Shown: positions 11,751-21,702, numbered from the stretch's first letter. The stretch: 64,000 bases of DNA from Hofstenia miamia (GCA_004352715.1 SCFE01000093.1:96451-160450), one strand, 5' to 3'. Numbers and translations are program-made. Notes: a model not told the origin generated them from the sequence alone.

Positions 11751-12323
11751 CTACTGCTGATGTTGTTTGCTGGAATTGTATTGATTCTTACGTTGTCGAA
11801 TTGCATCAATCTCCTGTTTGATGTTGATATCTTCCTCGTTGATTTTTAATTGTTCTAAATGTTCAGTGGTTTCTTCTGCCACACGACAGACCTGAGTTGT
11901 TTTGTGAAAATTAATGTTGGTTTCCCTTAAAGGTTTTTCCTGAAGACGTATATCTTGTACCCAGAATATAATCCTGTTTCTAATAAGACTGTCTTCCAGT
12001 TGTCCGAAGTTAAAAGGCTTTACTTGAGTTCTTTGCAAATTTACGTATTGATCAATGTTTAGGTTTGATCTTGCTAACTTGAAAAACTGATATCGTTCAA
12101 ACACCTCGTTGGTGCTTCTTTTGAAGTAATCATCAAACTTTGACACAACATCAATGAATTTGCTTTTGTCTCCTGTTCCAATTCGAACTTTATCTGTTTT
12201 AATAGCCTCCATAAAGAACATGAAATTCCGCTTCCATTTTATCAACTCTATAGCTATGCTTGGACAATCAATATCAAGTGGAAAGGGTTTTAGCGTTTCA
12301 AAAGTCATAAACTCTGTCATCAT
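11751..12323 (-). CDS. retrotransposon Gag-like protein
   Basis: A 190-codon minus-strand frame starting exactly at the inner edge of the 5' LTR. It resembles the capsid region of invertebrate Ty3/gypsy Gag: a WKRNFMFFMEA segment near residue 28, KFDDYFKRSTNEVFERYQFF at about 64-83, a QLEDSLIRNRIIFWVQDIRL block near 108-127, and CRVAEETTEHLEQLK near 145. No CCHC zinc knuckle is present. The first ATG overlaps the last bases of the LTR, leaving no room for a normal primer-binding site. It lies upstream of the protease in the same orientation. Confidence 0.75.
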   Translation of the reverse strand: MMTEFMTFETLKPFPLDIDCPSIAIELIKWKRNFMFFMEAIKTDKVRIGTGDKSKFIDVVSKFDDYFKRSTNEVFERYQFFKLARSNLNIDQYVNLQRTQVKPFNFGQLEDSLIRNRIIFWVQDIRLQEKPLRETNINFHKTTQVCRVAEETTEHLEQLKINEEDINIKQEIDAIRQRKNQYNSSKQHQQ

Positions 12324-12380
12324 GTAAGATAATGTTTTAAGTTAACAAATATTTTATTAAGAACTGTAAAGTTACAGTGA

Positions 12381-12418
<38 letters not shown>

Positions 12419-12946
12419 TCAGACTTGTCAATGAGCCGACATTTTTAAGTTCGGCTCGGCTCGTTTTACTTTTGAGTGTTTTCGGCTCGGCTCGGCTCGC
12501 TACATAGAACCGTTCAATGAGGCTCGTTTTAGCTCGATATTTTTTCAAAACAATGCTGCATTCTCAGAAATTTTTAAATAGCTTTTCCTATTATTTAATA
12601 AACATTTTAAAATGTTCATATATGATTATAAAAAAGGTATATTGAATAAAAAATAAGAAAAATCTGCATAAAGCAAATTAAAAAGCAGAATTATAAATTG
12701 GCTCGACTTAATAAAGGCTCGTTTTGGGCTCGTTGTATTAAATGCTCTGCTCAAGCTCGGCTCGGCTCGGCTCAGCTCGGCTCGTTAGAAGCTCGGCTCG
12801 TTGACAAGTCTGATATAGATAAAATGTACAATCAATAACAGGTACGTTTGACAAGCATCGATCTCATGACCTTCTTAGCCAAGCATTCGTTGCAGGTTAC
12901 AGGAGGGTAAATATAATGTGTAATTATTATTTATACCAATGCAACA
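12323..12946 (-). repeat. LTR (5' LTR) split by a hAT MITE
   Basis: Starts TGTAAGATAA and ends GCAACA in plus-strand reading, homologous to 10,261-10,499. A MITE at 12,420-12,812 with its own 8-base target duplication interrupts it within the (TA)n run. Removing that insertion leaves about 223 bases. Confidence 0.8.
12420..12812. mobile_element. hAT-type MITE rich in GGCTCG hexamers (copy 1)
   Basis: A 393-base element with inverted ends CAGACTTGTCAAYGAGCC, flanked by a perfect 8-base duplication ATATAGAT (12,412-12,419 and 12,813-12,820), the hallmark of hAT insertion. Both ends carry runs of the hexamer GGCTCG/CGAGCC, giving short G+C-rich arms in an AT-rich genome, with an AT-rich core. 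No transposase is encoded, so it needs a partner in trans. It sits inside the LTR, so it is younger than that element. Confidence 0.9.
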
Positions 12947-12951
12947 GTACC
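12947..12951. repeat. target site duplication GTACC, right
   Basis: Right copy of the five-base duplication flanking the LTR retrotransposon; see 10,256-10,260. Confidence 0.8.
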
Positions 12952-13426
12952 TACCTGGGATTGGTGCTGAAAATATATGGTCACACAGGTCTACAGTTCT
13001 GAATTTATAGAGAAGTTAAGTTGAATATTATCATTTCTTTATTTTCCTTACACTTAAACAGGCTGGGGATTTTTAAAAAATTTTTTTGATCCTATAAAAA
13101 AATTTTAAATGCTTATTGCTCAAAAATCTTTAATAGAAATTTTTAACATTGCATTAAAGTATGTTTCCCAATATGCCTACCCATGCCCTAAGATTTTCAA
13201 ATTTGGAAATAGGCTTGGAGGAAAATTCTTGTAAATGTGGAAAAACGGTTTGTTCTTTAAAGTGGACGCTAGGCTGTTTAAAGTTAATTTATGTACTAGC
13301 TTAGGCCCTTATTGATTCTACTACAACATTTCATTTCAATATCCACAATTCCTAAGAGAATTTTTAAAAATTTCGGAGAAATAAAAATCTAAAGCAAATC
13401 ATTCACTTTCCATGTTGCCTTAAAAT

Positions 13427-13808
13427 GTTTGACATGAGTGCCTTTTAGTTAAATTTAATTCATAGTTTCTTCTTTACAAATATTTAAACCGTCCTCAATA
13501 AAAGTAATTTTTAAGGGCAAAGCTGTTTATTGTAAATGAAAAAAATTATATTTCAAAATTTAAAAGCAAATACTCTAATGTATATAGAGATTATACATTG
13601 AGATTTCTGTCAATAGATGGCGTAAAAGTTGAATATTTGTCAGAAATTCCATAATTATGAGATAAAAATGCTTTAATATGCAATATACTACATTAGAATT
13701 CAAATAATCACTTTGCAAAATAGAGTTTAATTTTATTAAATCACTCATTGGTAATGTGCATTTTTCCAAAATTGTTTCAAAATATATCATATCAATTCAA
13801 ATCAGTGA
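13427..13808. repeat. near-identical tract shared with 21,996-22,376
   Basis: Within the otherwise diverged A/B duplication this stretch of about 380 bases differs from its partner at roughly four positions by eye, and its first 150 bases are identical. It begins at the empty target site GTTTGACA (13,427-13,434) of the block-B MITE. A 71-codon minus-strand frame (13,575-13,790) is open in both copies, but with two replacement and two silent differences it gives no evidence of selection. Confidence 0.75.
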
Positions 13809-14581
13809 GTAGTTTATGCAGTTAATTGAATCACATATTGAATAAATATGGAAAGACGGATCTGTTTTCTCTAACTTAATTTGCAAATTATATTTTTATC
13901 ATGCTATTTGAACTATTATAAAATTGAAATTCTGTTCATATTATCTTAGAAAGTTTAGAAAAATTAATGAATAAGAAGCATCAAGGCACTTTAGAGATTT
14001 TGCGGATTTTGTTTAAGATACTCTTGAAAACCAATAAGAAATTGGTTGGTATTTTCATATAAATTTGTACGAAGTACGTATAATGTATTTTGTTTTATTT
14101 ATTATTTAATAATATCACAAAAATGATATTAAACATATTTGTAAAATAAATTTTGTCCAAAACATTTTTTAATGAAAGTAGTTACTAGGTTGATACTTTG
14201 ATTTGTATGTTCTTAAAAAGCTGCTTAATTTAGAAAAAGTTTTTTAACTCACCCGTACTTTAGGATTTCAAAAAATATAAATTGTATTAATGTTTACCAA
14301 AATATTAAGAAATTTAAGAAAAAGAATAACAAATTGATGAATTCAATAATACTTCTTTGTAATTGCGTGCGCTTAATGCAAATGAGATTATCTAGGGACG
14401 CAACTTTGATTTCCATCCAATCAGTTTGTAGCATTCCATATTTGAGCTTAGAATTCATTTATATTTGTGCCTATACACTCCAACTCAACGTACGTAATGG
14501 AAACCCTCGATATTGAACTCTTTATAGCTGTGATAGAAGAGCGTAATGTAATTTATGATGCGAGTAATAAATTACATCATA

Positions 14582-14583
<2 letters not shown>

Positions 14584-14618
<35 letters not shown>

Positions 14619-14868
14619 CTCTCATCATAAATTACATCATAATTGCGAAAGGTAATGGAAGAAATTGGCAANNNNNNNNNNNNNNNNNNNNNNNNNNNNN
14701 NNNNNNNNNNNNNNNNNNNNNNNNNNNNNNNNNNNNNNNNNNNNNNNNNNNNNNNNNNNNNNNNNNNNNNNNNNNNNNNNNNNNNNNNNNNNNNNNNNNN
14801 NNTATATATATATATACTCTCATCATAAATTACATCATAATTGCGAAAGGTAATGGAAGAAATTGGCA
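14584..14868. other. microsatellite and assembly gap with repeated flanks
   Basis: A (TA)n run at 14,584-14,615 is followed by CTCATCATAAATTACATCAT and more, ending in aattggca at 14,671. After the N-run 14,672-14,802 the same TA run and the same 50-odd bases recur (to 14,868). The gap is therefore probably an unclosed overlap at a microsatellite. Open frames through the N-run are artefacts. Confidence 0.75.
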
Positions 14869-15023
14869 AATATTCACAATTTACCAGGTAATTTTAAAAA
14901 ATTTTATCTACATAAAAACGTTTCAACTCTTCTTTTTTGTGAACAAAAGAAACCACGGAAATTGTTTCGAACCTGAATTGCTAGTCGTGAAGAATTTCGA
15001 TCTATATTTGTAAAAGGTAAGAC

Positions 15024-15470
15024 TTAGGGTTGCTTTAGTTCTTGTCTAAATGTTAATCTTTCTTCAAAATACTCTTCCATGATGATATTTTGTAGTATAC
15101 AGCAAGCTCTAACTACATTAATAGCATTCTTGGGTATGAATTCTAATCGATTGGCAAGTACTCTAAATTTGGAAGTCAATATTCCAAATGCACATTCAAC
15201 GATTTTTCGTGCCCTTGATAAACGCAAATTAAAATATTCCTCTTTTTCTCCTAGGTCTCTACGTGAATAAGGTCGCATTAACTATGGTAATTTTGTTCCT
15301 CAGAAAGTATTATTGGGTCAGAGATCTCTAAGTTGTTTTCTTCAATAGCCTTGACAAAATTCGTGTTTGCAAAACATCCTCCATCACTTTGTCAACCGAT
15401 GTCAACATAACTGTGCGGTTTGAATCATATACGGCTTGTAGTACAATTGAATAATGTGCATATAATTACA
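15024..15470 (-). pseudogene. PIF/Harbinger transposase, C-terminal half
   Basis: Minus-strand translation gives HYSIVLQAVYDSNRTVMLTS, then DIG-stop-QSDGGCFANTNFVKAIEENN, then RPYSRRDLGEKEEYFNLRLS and RARKIVECAFGILTSKFRVL. This is the DDE nuclease core of Harbinger/HARBI1-type transposases: the SDGG-F block and the NxRLSRARxxVExAFGIL block with the last catalytic glutamate. An in-frame TGA and a frame change near 15,290 inactivate it. The matching N-terminal half, ending PKNSGSLY, lies at 18,270-18,490, so this half was probably separated by about 2.8 kb of later sequence; two different copies are the alternative. Confidence 0.85.
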
Positions 15471-15782
15471 AAAGATAAAGCACTTCTGAATGCATTAGGC
15501 CACGGTTAGACTACGTGATTGGTAGCAAGAAAAGAAACAAAATCACGTCGAAACGCCAAGATAATTGGCGTAGTATTAAGTAAATATAATTATGACTGTG
15601 CATTATTAAACCACATGTCCAACTTCAGTTGGAGCAGTTAACTAGAATATTCAATTGGTTGATTCTATTATTATTTAACAACTGCAAATATGAAACAGAA
15701 AAGCTAATACACAAGCATTCAATACTCTCACCATACTACATTTCCAAATATCAAAGTTTCATAAATATGTATACGTATCTTA

Positions 15783-16061
15783 ATGGTGCCAACTAAAGAG
15801 AATAATACTCTAGAAAGATTCTTTAAATTAAATAACAGAACTAATAAATGCATAAATAAAATACAAATAAAAAACAGATTTTGGAAACAATCATTTATCT
15901 CAATAATATGCAACTTATACAATTGTCTACCGCAAGATATTCGAAGTGCATCTACATTAAGAGAATTTAAAAAATTACTCAAACATAACTTGCTAAAAGA
16001 ACAAAACATATTAGGAAATAATATAAACTTAAATATCTGGCGAAATTATCATTTAAATTAA
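15783..16061 (+). pseudogene. LINE ORF2 C-terminal fragment
   Basis: A 92-codon plus-strand frame ending in a natural TAA. It contains RFWKQSFISIICNLYNCLPQ followed by DIRSASTLREFKKLLKHNLL. This is the common end of non-LTR retrotransposon ORF2 proteins (SFF..R...LWN.LP.DIR....L..FK..L), with the usual tryptophan of the WN.LP motif replaced. Only the 3' end is present, as expected for a 5'-truncated LINE. It lies between the two halves of the Harbinger transposase. Confidence 0.65.
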
Positions 16062-16199
16062 CTTCTAAAATAGTGCATATCTTTTTTTATTAATTTGTAT
16101 ATTCTTCTCAATATTTTTAGTTATTTAATGTAGCTCATTGTTTTCTGTATTACAATGGTGCATATTTTAAATTTGTGAATTCCCTGGTACAAAATTCTT

Positions 16200-16440
16200 A
16201 GATAACTTTGAGGATCTTAGAAAAACTTTTTACATTACTTTGCAAGAAATTGGCAAGTTTTTTTTGAGAAAATTAAAGAAATTTTTTTTAAGAAATAGAA
16301 GAATTTAAAGATATAGCTTTAAATTCTGTAAAGATCTTTAAGAATCTTTTTACTTTTCTTTGCAAGAAATTGGCGAGCTTTATCAAGAATTTGAAGAAAT
16401 TTCTTTAAAGAACAAAAGAATTCAAAAAGATTTATTTATC
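16200..16440. repeat. imperfect tandem repeat, about 120-130 bases, two units
   Basis: Two diverged units each contain gatcTTaGAA..CTTTtta.aTT.cTTTGCAAGAAATTGGC. The same wording occurs at 5985-6185. Low-complexity, no coding content seen. Confidence 0.45.
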
Positions 16441-16628
16441 AAAATAAACAATGTCAAAATTTACAAATAATATTTCTAAATGATCACTATTAGAAATGAT
16501 AGTCAATATATTTATTCCATTTAGTGTAGATGGGGTTCTACGACGAGATTGACTCACTGCAACCTACATAATGTATCCTAAGCATTATAGCCAAATCTTG
16601 CTATGACAGCATCTAAAGCAAAAGACGA

Positions 16629-17010
16629 TTGTTGTACACAATAAATTCTAATCTCAAAAAACCTATCATACCTGGTGAACAGTTATTTCGAAACCACAAA
16701 TGTCTATGTATACAAGTTAAAGAAATTTGTTGGAAATTGTCATACATTCAAAACAAAGTTATATCATTGAAGATCATTAATAAGAAACTTGAAGATGTTA
16801 AGATACGACCAATATTTCAATAATACAAAATCAATTATATATTGAAGAATAAAAATCAAATTCCAAAGAACGTGTTTCATCAATTGTCTATAAATATAAA
16901 TGTGACAATCGCAATAAATGTACATTGGTGAAACAGTATGACATTTCAGAAAGAGACTAAAAGAACATCTTAGTTGAATTTTTATTTGGGGACATTTAAA
17001 CAGAAGTCTA
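16629..17010 (+). pseudogene. Penelope-like element: RT end and GIY-YIG endonuclease
   Basis: Plus-strand translation reads KKLEDVKIRPIFQ, then YKINYILKNKNQIPKN, then SSIVYKYKCDNRNKC, and after a one-base frame change YIGETV-stop-HFRKRLKEHLS. This order, a reverse transcriptase tail followed by a cysteine-bearing linker and a GIY-YIG nuclease (YIGETxRxFxxRLxEH), is specific to Penelope-like retroelements. The arginine expected after YIGETV is replaced by a TGA stop. Several further stops show the copy is dead. It lies just after the LINE fragment and the low-complexity repeat. Confidence 0.7.
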
Positions 17011-17283
17011 CAAACATCCTCACGTACTTAAAGAAAATAATTTTGGCATTATAATAAGAACAAAGAACATTAATTAGCAGTAGCAATCATATTACAAAAT
17101 GATCACAGGCTTTGCCATTGTGTGAGCTTTTTCATTTCTTGAAATAACAAAATGCAGTGGTTTGAATTTAATTACAGTAAACAAACGTATTCGACGATCT
17201 TCAATAAAAATACTTATAATCACCTCAATGACATTTCTAGTTATTTTTCTTATTAAATAAAGAAAATACTGTTGAGTAGAATT

Positions 17284-17320
<37 letters not shown>

Positions 17321-18269
17321 TAATAAATTAGTTTAAATTAACTGTCTCTGCAATTACAATTAAATATTAAAGTTATAGAAATAATTATAAAGTTTACCTA
17401 AAACCGCAATGCTTAGAAGGATAGGCTTCACTTAGAACTTGATTTGCTGCAGTTTTATGAATATGTTGGAAAAAACGTTTGGTTTTCTTTGAATGTTCAT
17501 ACGTCAAATAAAGAGCAGATTCATCAAAATGCAAGCTACACAATTTCAATTTAGTTGGAACAAAGTTTGCTCTTGGTAAGTCTTGAAAGCACTTTCTTGA
17601 TAGAAATGATTTATGCAGTGGTGTAGTTCTATTTTGCTAACAATGGGGGCCTTATTAAACAAAAAAAACTTGGCACAACATACCCATCATAAAATGCTTA
17701 CATACACCCTCCTATTCGGTTTGCACCAACGAAGCAGTAAAGCAAAAAAACGAAGTAAGCAATTAATTGTGTCTAAACAAGCAAATCCTTTACAAACTCA
17801 ACCAGCTGCATTTTCCTTACTAAGGCGCTTTAAACACAGTACGCTTTATAAATCCATTGATAATAAATCAATCCATGATACATCCAATTCAGTCTGGAAT
17901 AAATTTCTACATTGAAACGGCATCTATTAATAAATCGAACATCCTGATTAATAAATCCAATTTTTCTAAGGTAATGATTGACTCATGTATTGAATCGCCA
18001 AAGTTATTGTAATTGAGATATCAGATGATTCTGAGGTTAAAATTTTTGCTCAAGGGGATACAAAACGCATAAAGGCCATGTTTATGAACCAGTGAGCATG
18101 GGATAAATTTCTTGGAACAACATCAAAAACGGTTAGATCAAAGCTGTATTTACTACTGTTCAATGAAGAACCGAAAACAACTAGCAGCTACATAATTCCA
18201 ATTATATATTAATTGTAATTCTGCCAATAACAAAATTATGATGTAGATACATATAAAATACAGCTATTG
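17011..18269. other. unassigned DNA between Penelope and Harbinger fragments
   Basis: Contains a (TA)n run at 17,288-17,318 and a 100-codon plus-strand frame at 17,613-17,915 without recognised motifs. No terminal repeats were found that would define the insertion separating the Harbinger halves. Confidence 0.3.
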
Positions 18270-18490
18270 GAGATTAATATAGAGATCCACTATTCTTGGG
18301 AACTTTAATTCAATGTGCTTGCCATCAATGCTGCCTAAACAATTTGGGAATCCAAATTTTTCATTAAAAGCATTATAGCAATTACTTTACACATTTCCTT
18401 TGCCGGAATCTGCAGATAAATAGTCTTTAATTTGGCAAATATCATAGCGCAAGTATTTGTGATAATTCCTTGTATAGTTGACAATCATGC
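18270..18490 (-). pseudogene. PIF/Harbinger transposase, central part
   Basis: Minus strand reads ARIITNTCAMIFAKLKTIYL-like sequence, then after a frame change EKFGFPNCLGSIDGKHIELK and PKNSGSLY before a stop. FPNCxGxIDGKHI carries the first catalytic aspartate of the Harbinger DDE nuclease. The next expected segment (NY..YHSIVLQAV) is found at 15,470, so the two pieces fit end to end in one protein. Confidence 0.8.
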
Positions 18491-18587
18491 ACGAAATGAG
18501 AATGATATTCCTGTTGCAAAAACACCTAAAAATTTGAATTAAATATTTTCGTAATTTATGCATTTTATTAATTGTAAATTTTTTAGC

Positions 18588-19075
18588 TCATGTACTGAAA
18601 CAAAAGTGGAAGTCTGTACGCGATAATTTCCGGGGCGAATTCAAAAGACAAAATTCGACACTCAGGTATGGAAGTGGAGTCAAAGCGTTGTATACTTCTA
18701 AATGGGCGTTTTATAAACAAATGGAGTTTTTGACAACTCATGATGGTTTTACACGTGAGATGCTTTCGAATCTGTCAGATGTGGAAGACGAAGGTCTTCA
18801 AGATGAACTACCAAAGAAACCCAGATGAGCAGTTTTTGTTGAGCTTGTTACCTGACTTGAAGTCATTGGAAGGCAGACGTAAGTCTTTATTCAAAATCAG
18901 ATGTCAGCAGTTAATGCAGGAAATGCTGTACCTGATGATTCCACAAGCATCTATTGCACCACGCCATATTTCGCCTATAATGAGAGCACCCGAAAATCCT
19001 GGATGCTTGCAATCGCCTGCAGCTCCCCCAATTTTCAACACCTTTCCTTGGCAGATGTGCTCCCACACCAATTAG
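18588..19075 (+). pseudogene. Harbinger partner protein, MADF (Myb/SANT-like) and BESS motifs
   Basis: Plus-strand reading LKQKWKSVRDNFRGEFKRQN, then SGVKALYTSKWAFYKQMEFL, is a MADF DNA-binding domain (LxxKWKxVRDxFRR...KWxYYxxLxFL). After a frame change near 18,815 comes DEQFLLSLLPDLKSLEGRRK and SLFKIRCQQLMQEML, a BESS motif. Harbinger elements encode such a protein to help the nuclease bind and enter the nucleus, and it lies next to the transposase pieces. The frameshift between the domains and the absence of a clear start (an acceptor-like TTTTTTAG precedes the readable part) mark it as decayed. Confidence 0.75.
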
Positions 19076-19117
19076 TTGTTTGAACAGTCATACTTTGTTC
19101 TAATAAATTTAGGATTT

Positions 19118-19312
19118 TTATAAATGTACTTTTCGTATACATGAAAACAACTTTTCAGGATCATTTTCTTTTTCTTTAAAGAGTCTGTGATATTCACTAA
19201 GAAATTCCCGTTTTAAAAATATTTCATGTACCCAGAATGTCCGTTTTAAACATCTCCTGCGACGTAATTTTAATAAAGAATTTAATAGACTGTCCAATCG
19301 CATAGATTCCAT
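19118..19312 (-). pseudogene. PIF/Harbinger transposase N-terminus
   Basis: Minus-strand frame with RRRRCLKRTFWVHEIFLKRE followed by FLSEYHRLFKEKENDPEKLF, matching the N-terminal block of Harbinger transposases (RRxWVHxxxxxRxxxGEFxxLxxELxxxxxxFFxYFRMS). It lies beyond the MADF ORF, so on the minus strand the order is N-terminus (19,312), partner gene on the opposite strand, centre (18,490), C-terminus (15,470). Confidence 0.65.
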
Positions 19313-20343
19313 TGAATCAAATCTGATTTTCAGCTAGTTTACATAAGGATCAGATAAATTGTAATAATGCTTATGTATAGAAAATTATCCACTTTGATTC
19401 GCTCAAATGCAATAAAATATAACAATGGGTAAAGGACATTTTGGAATATTTGCCTTATGGTAAATAAAAGCGCGCGTTCTGTCTGAACACTCTCGTATTA
19501 ATACATTGCTAGAAATCTGTATAAATGCTACTATTTTAAAGCAAGTGTTAAAATTACAAGCGCTATATCGCAAGCTTTCTCAGTGAACGCACCCTAATAG
19601 TTCCGCCACAGGAAATAACTTGCTTATCAAGTACTACCTGATAATATTGTGAAGATAATGCTTCAAAAACACATAAAAGATCAGATAATGGAATTTGGCA
19701 TACAATGGAGTGATGCAAAATGGCTAGTGCTGTGTAAAGTTTGTTATTGGTTGTTTATTATGCGCTTGTGACAATTCGTTCAAAAATTATTTGACTACAC
19801 CACAAGCTAGTAGTACCAGGCAAGGGCGTTATGTTGGTATTTTACTTCTATCTGATATGTCCAGTAAATGGATAGAAAGGAAGTCATTGTTAACTACAAA
19901 ATGTGAAGAATAAAGTTAATAAAGTCCATATTAAGATATTTGAAATTTGAACGAAAATTGACGTAGTGCTGTATATTTACAAAATGCCGCCACCTTCACC
20001 CCTGAAACAACAAACAAAGTGAATCAAGAGTTTGAAAAGGATTAAAATATTGCTGATTGAGTAAACCCTGTAATGTATATTTCAGAAAAATGAAAAAAGA
20101 AGAAGATAATAAACAAAAACCGAATTGGATTATCCACTCTTTACATGAATATCCATATTCATTGAATGATAGCTTCGCATAAAAACCGAGTGGAATTGAA
20201 TTAAATGAATTTTTTGTTTACCCACCATTACAATCAAATAAAGATTTTGATAAAATATTGAAATATAATTCAAAATTTATATTTTGAAAAAATAAGAACA
20301 GATATCATATATTTCTCCTTTTATACAAATTTTGTTTAGAACT

Positions 20344-20484
20344 TTATATGTAGCATGGTTGAAAAGGATCCCCTGAACCACAGTTCAATAGGCGGCGAAA
20401 CAAACGAATACTTCTTGCTTCATTGGTAAAAAAACAGATCATAGAAAGTACAAAAAGTATAACGATGAAATCGACCGTTTTCAT
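20344..20484 (-). CDS. small secreted cationic two-cysteine peptide (copy B)
   Basis: Intact 46-codon paralogue of 9301-9441. The start is ATG at 20,484-20,482 and the stop is TAA. The signal peptide differs at a few hydrophobic positions (ILFVLSMICFFTNEA against IVFVFALICFFTSEA). The mature part is the same except the loop after the first cysteine, GSGDPFQP instead of ITGDPFQP. RSIRLFRRLLNC and CYI are unchanged. Several differences are silent, and no frameshift has occurred although surrounding noncoding DNA has indels throughout. This argues for two functional genes. Function unknown; a secreted defence or signalling peptide is a guess from charge, size and the cysteine pair. Confidence 0.65.
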   Translation of the reverse strand: MKTVDFIVILFVLSMICFFTNEARSIRLFRRLLNCGSGDPFQPCYI

Positions 20485-20565
20485 GATCACTTGGTGTAAT
20501 GTTTTTGTGGGAAATTAAAATTTTAAAATTAGGGAAATTAAATGACTATTTTTATATGCAAATCA
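20485..20565 (-). promoter_or_regulatory. conserved upstream region of peptide gene B
   Basis: Carries the same two GGGAAATTAAA elements (20,509-20,519, 20,532-20,542) and octamer ATGCAAAT (20,556-20,563) as gene A, in the same order and at similar distances from the ATG. Confidence 0.35.
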
Positions 20566-21702
20566 ACTTGTATTTGAACAATTATTTGATGTTTAAAATT
20601 AATACATTTTTCTTTATGAATTCTGAATTTGTAATGAATGACATTGATTTTCAATCATTAAAACTTTGATATAAACGTACAACATACATGCTATTTACAT
20701 TTATGAATTAGAAATTGTAAAAATAATTTAAAAAAATTGTCATCATGCATGCGTATGCGTTGAAAATCACAGTTGGAATAAATTCATGGGAAATTTACTG
20801 CAATCGATTACAAATTTCGGTGTTTATAAATAATAAAATCATTTATAAAGCTTATTTACAATTCTCCATATACAAAAGATTTCATTGTGCAATTTAAAAG
20901 TTAATAAATGTCTCTATTAACAGCTATTCAAAGCTGTTTTAAAAAGATAAGTCTTAAATTTTCTCCTATTTGCAAAGATCGATCAACATGAACGCATTTC
21001 AGCCAGTAAATTGTACCCAATAAATGGGTCAGAAATAACCACTAACAATGATTTATTATGAAATGTTTTTCAAATGACAAAGGCATAACGAGGCCTGGAC
21101 TTTACATGTCTTCTTAAAATGTGGTCACTAATTTGTACTTCAATTAAAATTAAGAACTTCCTTAAGATCATTTTCTAATGCCGTAGAAAAATAAAGAATA
21201 AACTCTATCTAAAACACAAATAAAAAACAAGCCATAAAATTTTTTAAAAACAAGTAATCAAAACAAAAATATCTAATGTATGAATATTACTCGTAATTTT
21301 TGAAATTTGAAACTCTTTCAAAATATGTGTTGGTATTTATTTCATAAACATAATTTTGGTTTAATTTTTACAATATGGCACAATTTCATCAACAACGAAA
21401 ATATAAATTTTACTTTTAGATTAATGTTTGCACTTGGCTTATACAGGAACCGTAAATAGTTTCTGTTTCACGGGATTGCACCAACCTGTGATTGGTGCTG
21501 AAAATATATGGTGCCACAGATACAGAGAATATCATCATCCCCTCATTTTCCTTAATTTATGTACTAGCTTAGACCTTTATCAATCCTACTACAACATTTC
21601 ATTTTAATACATATAATTTCTAAGAAAAATTGTTAAAATTTCAGAAACATATAAATCTAAAGCAAATCATTCACTTTCCATGTTGGCTTAAAGTGTTTGA
21701 CA

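Larger units (their letters stand above)
10261..12946 (-). mobile_element. internally deleted Ty3/gypsy-like LTR retrotransposon
   Basis: A complete insertion unit: GTACC target duplication, 3' LTR (10,261-10,499), polypurine tract, RT fragment, protease, Gag, 5' LTR (12,323-12,946 including a nested hAT MITE), GTACC. The internal part is only about 1.8 kb. Palm, RNase H and integrase are missing, so this is a non-autonomous deletion derivative. Block B lacks the element at the matching site, so it arrived after the A/B duplication. A primer-binding site beginning TGG is not found after the 5' LTR. Confidence 0.85.
8045..14060. repeat. segmental duplication, block A
   Basis: After removing later insertions, this interval aligns in the same order and orientation with 19,590-22,740 (block B). 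Shared landmarks are the start near 8045, the peptide gene at 9301-9441, a conserved stretch near 9740-9830, the LTR target site near 10,255/12,950, and the near-identical tract 13,427-13,808. By eye most of the alignment is roughly 80-90 percent identical, too diverged for simple allelism. Block A contains the LTR element 10,261-12,946 and an extra segment of about 200 bases at 8310-8515, both absent from B. Confidence 0.8.

Noticed and set aside
13575-13790. 71-codon minus ORF conserved between blocks A and B
   Set aside because: It lies in a tract that is nearly identical throughout; its differences are two silent and two replacement, so openness is not evidence of coding. Its content is low-complexity I, L, N and Y.
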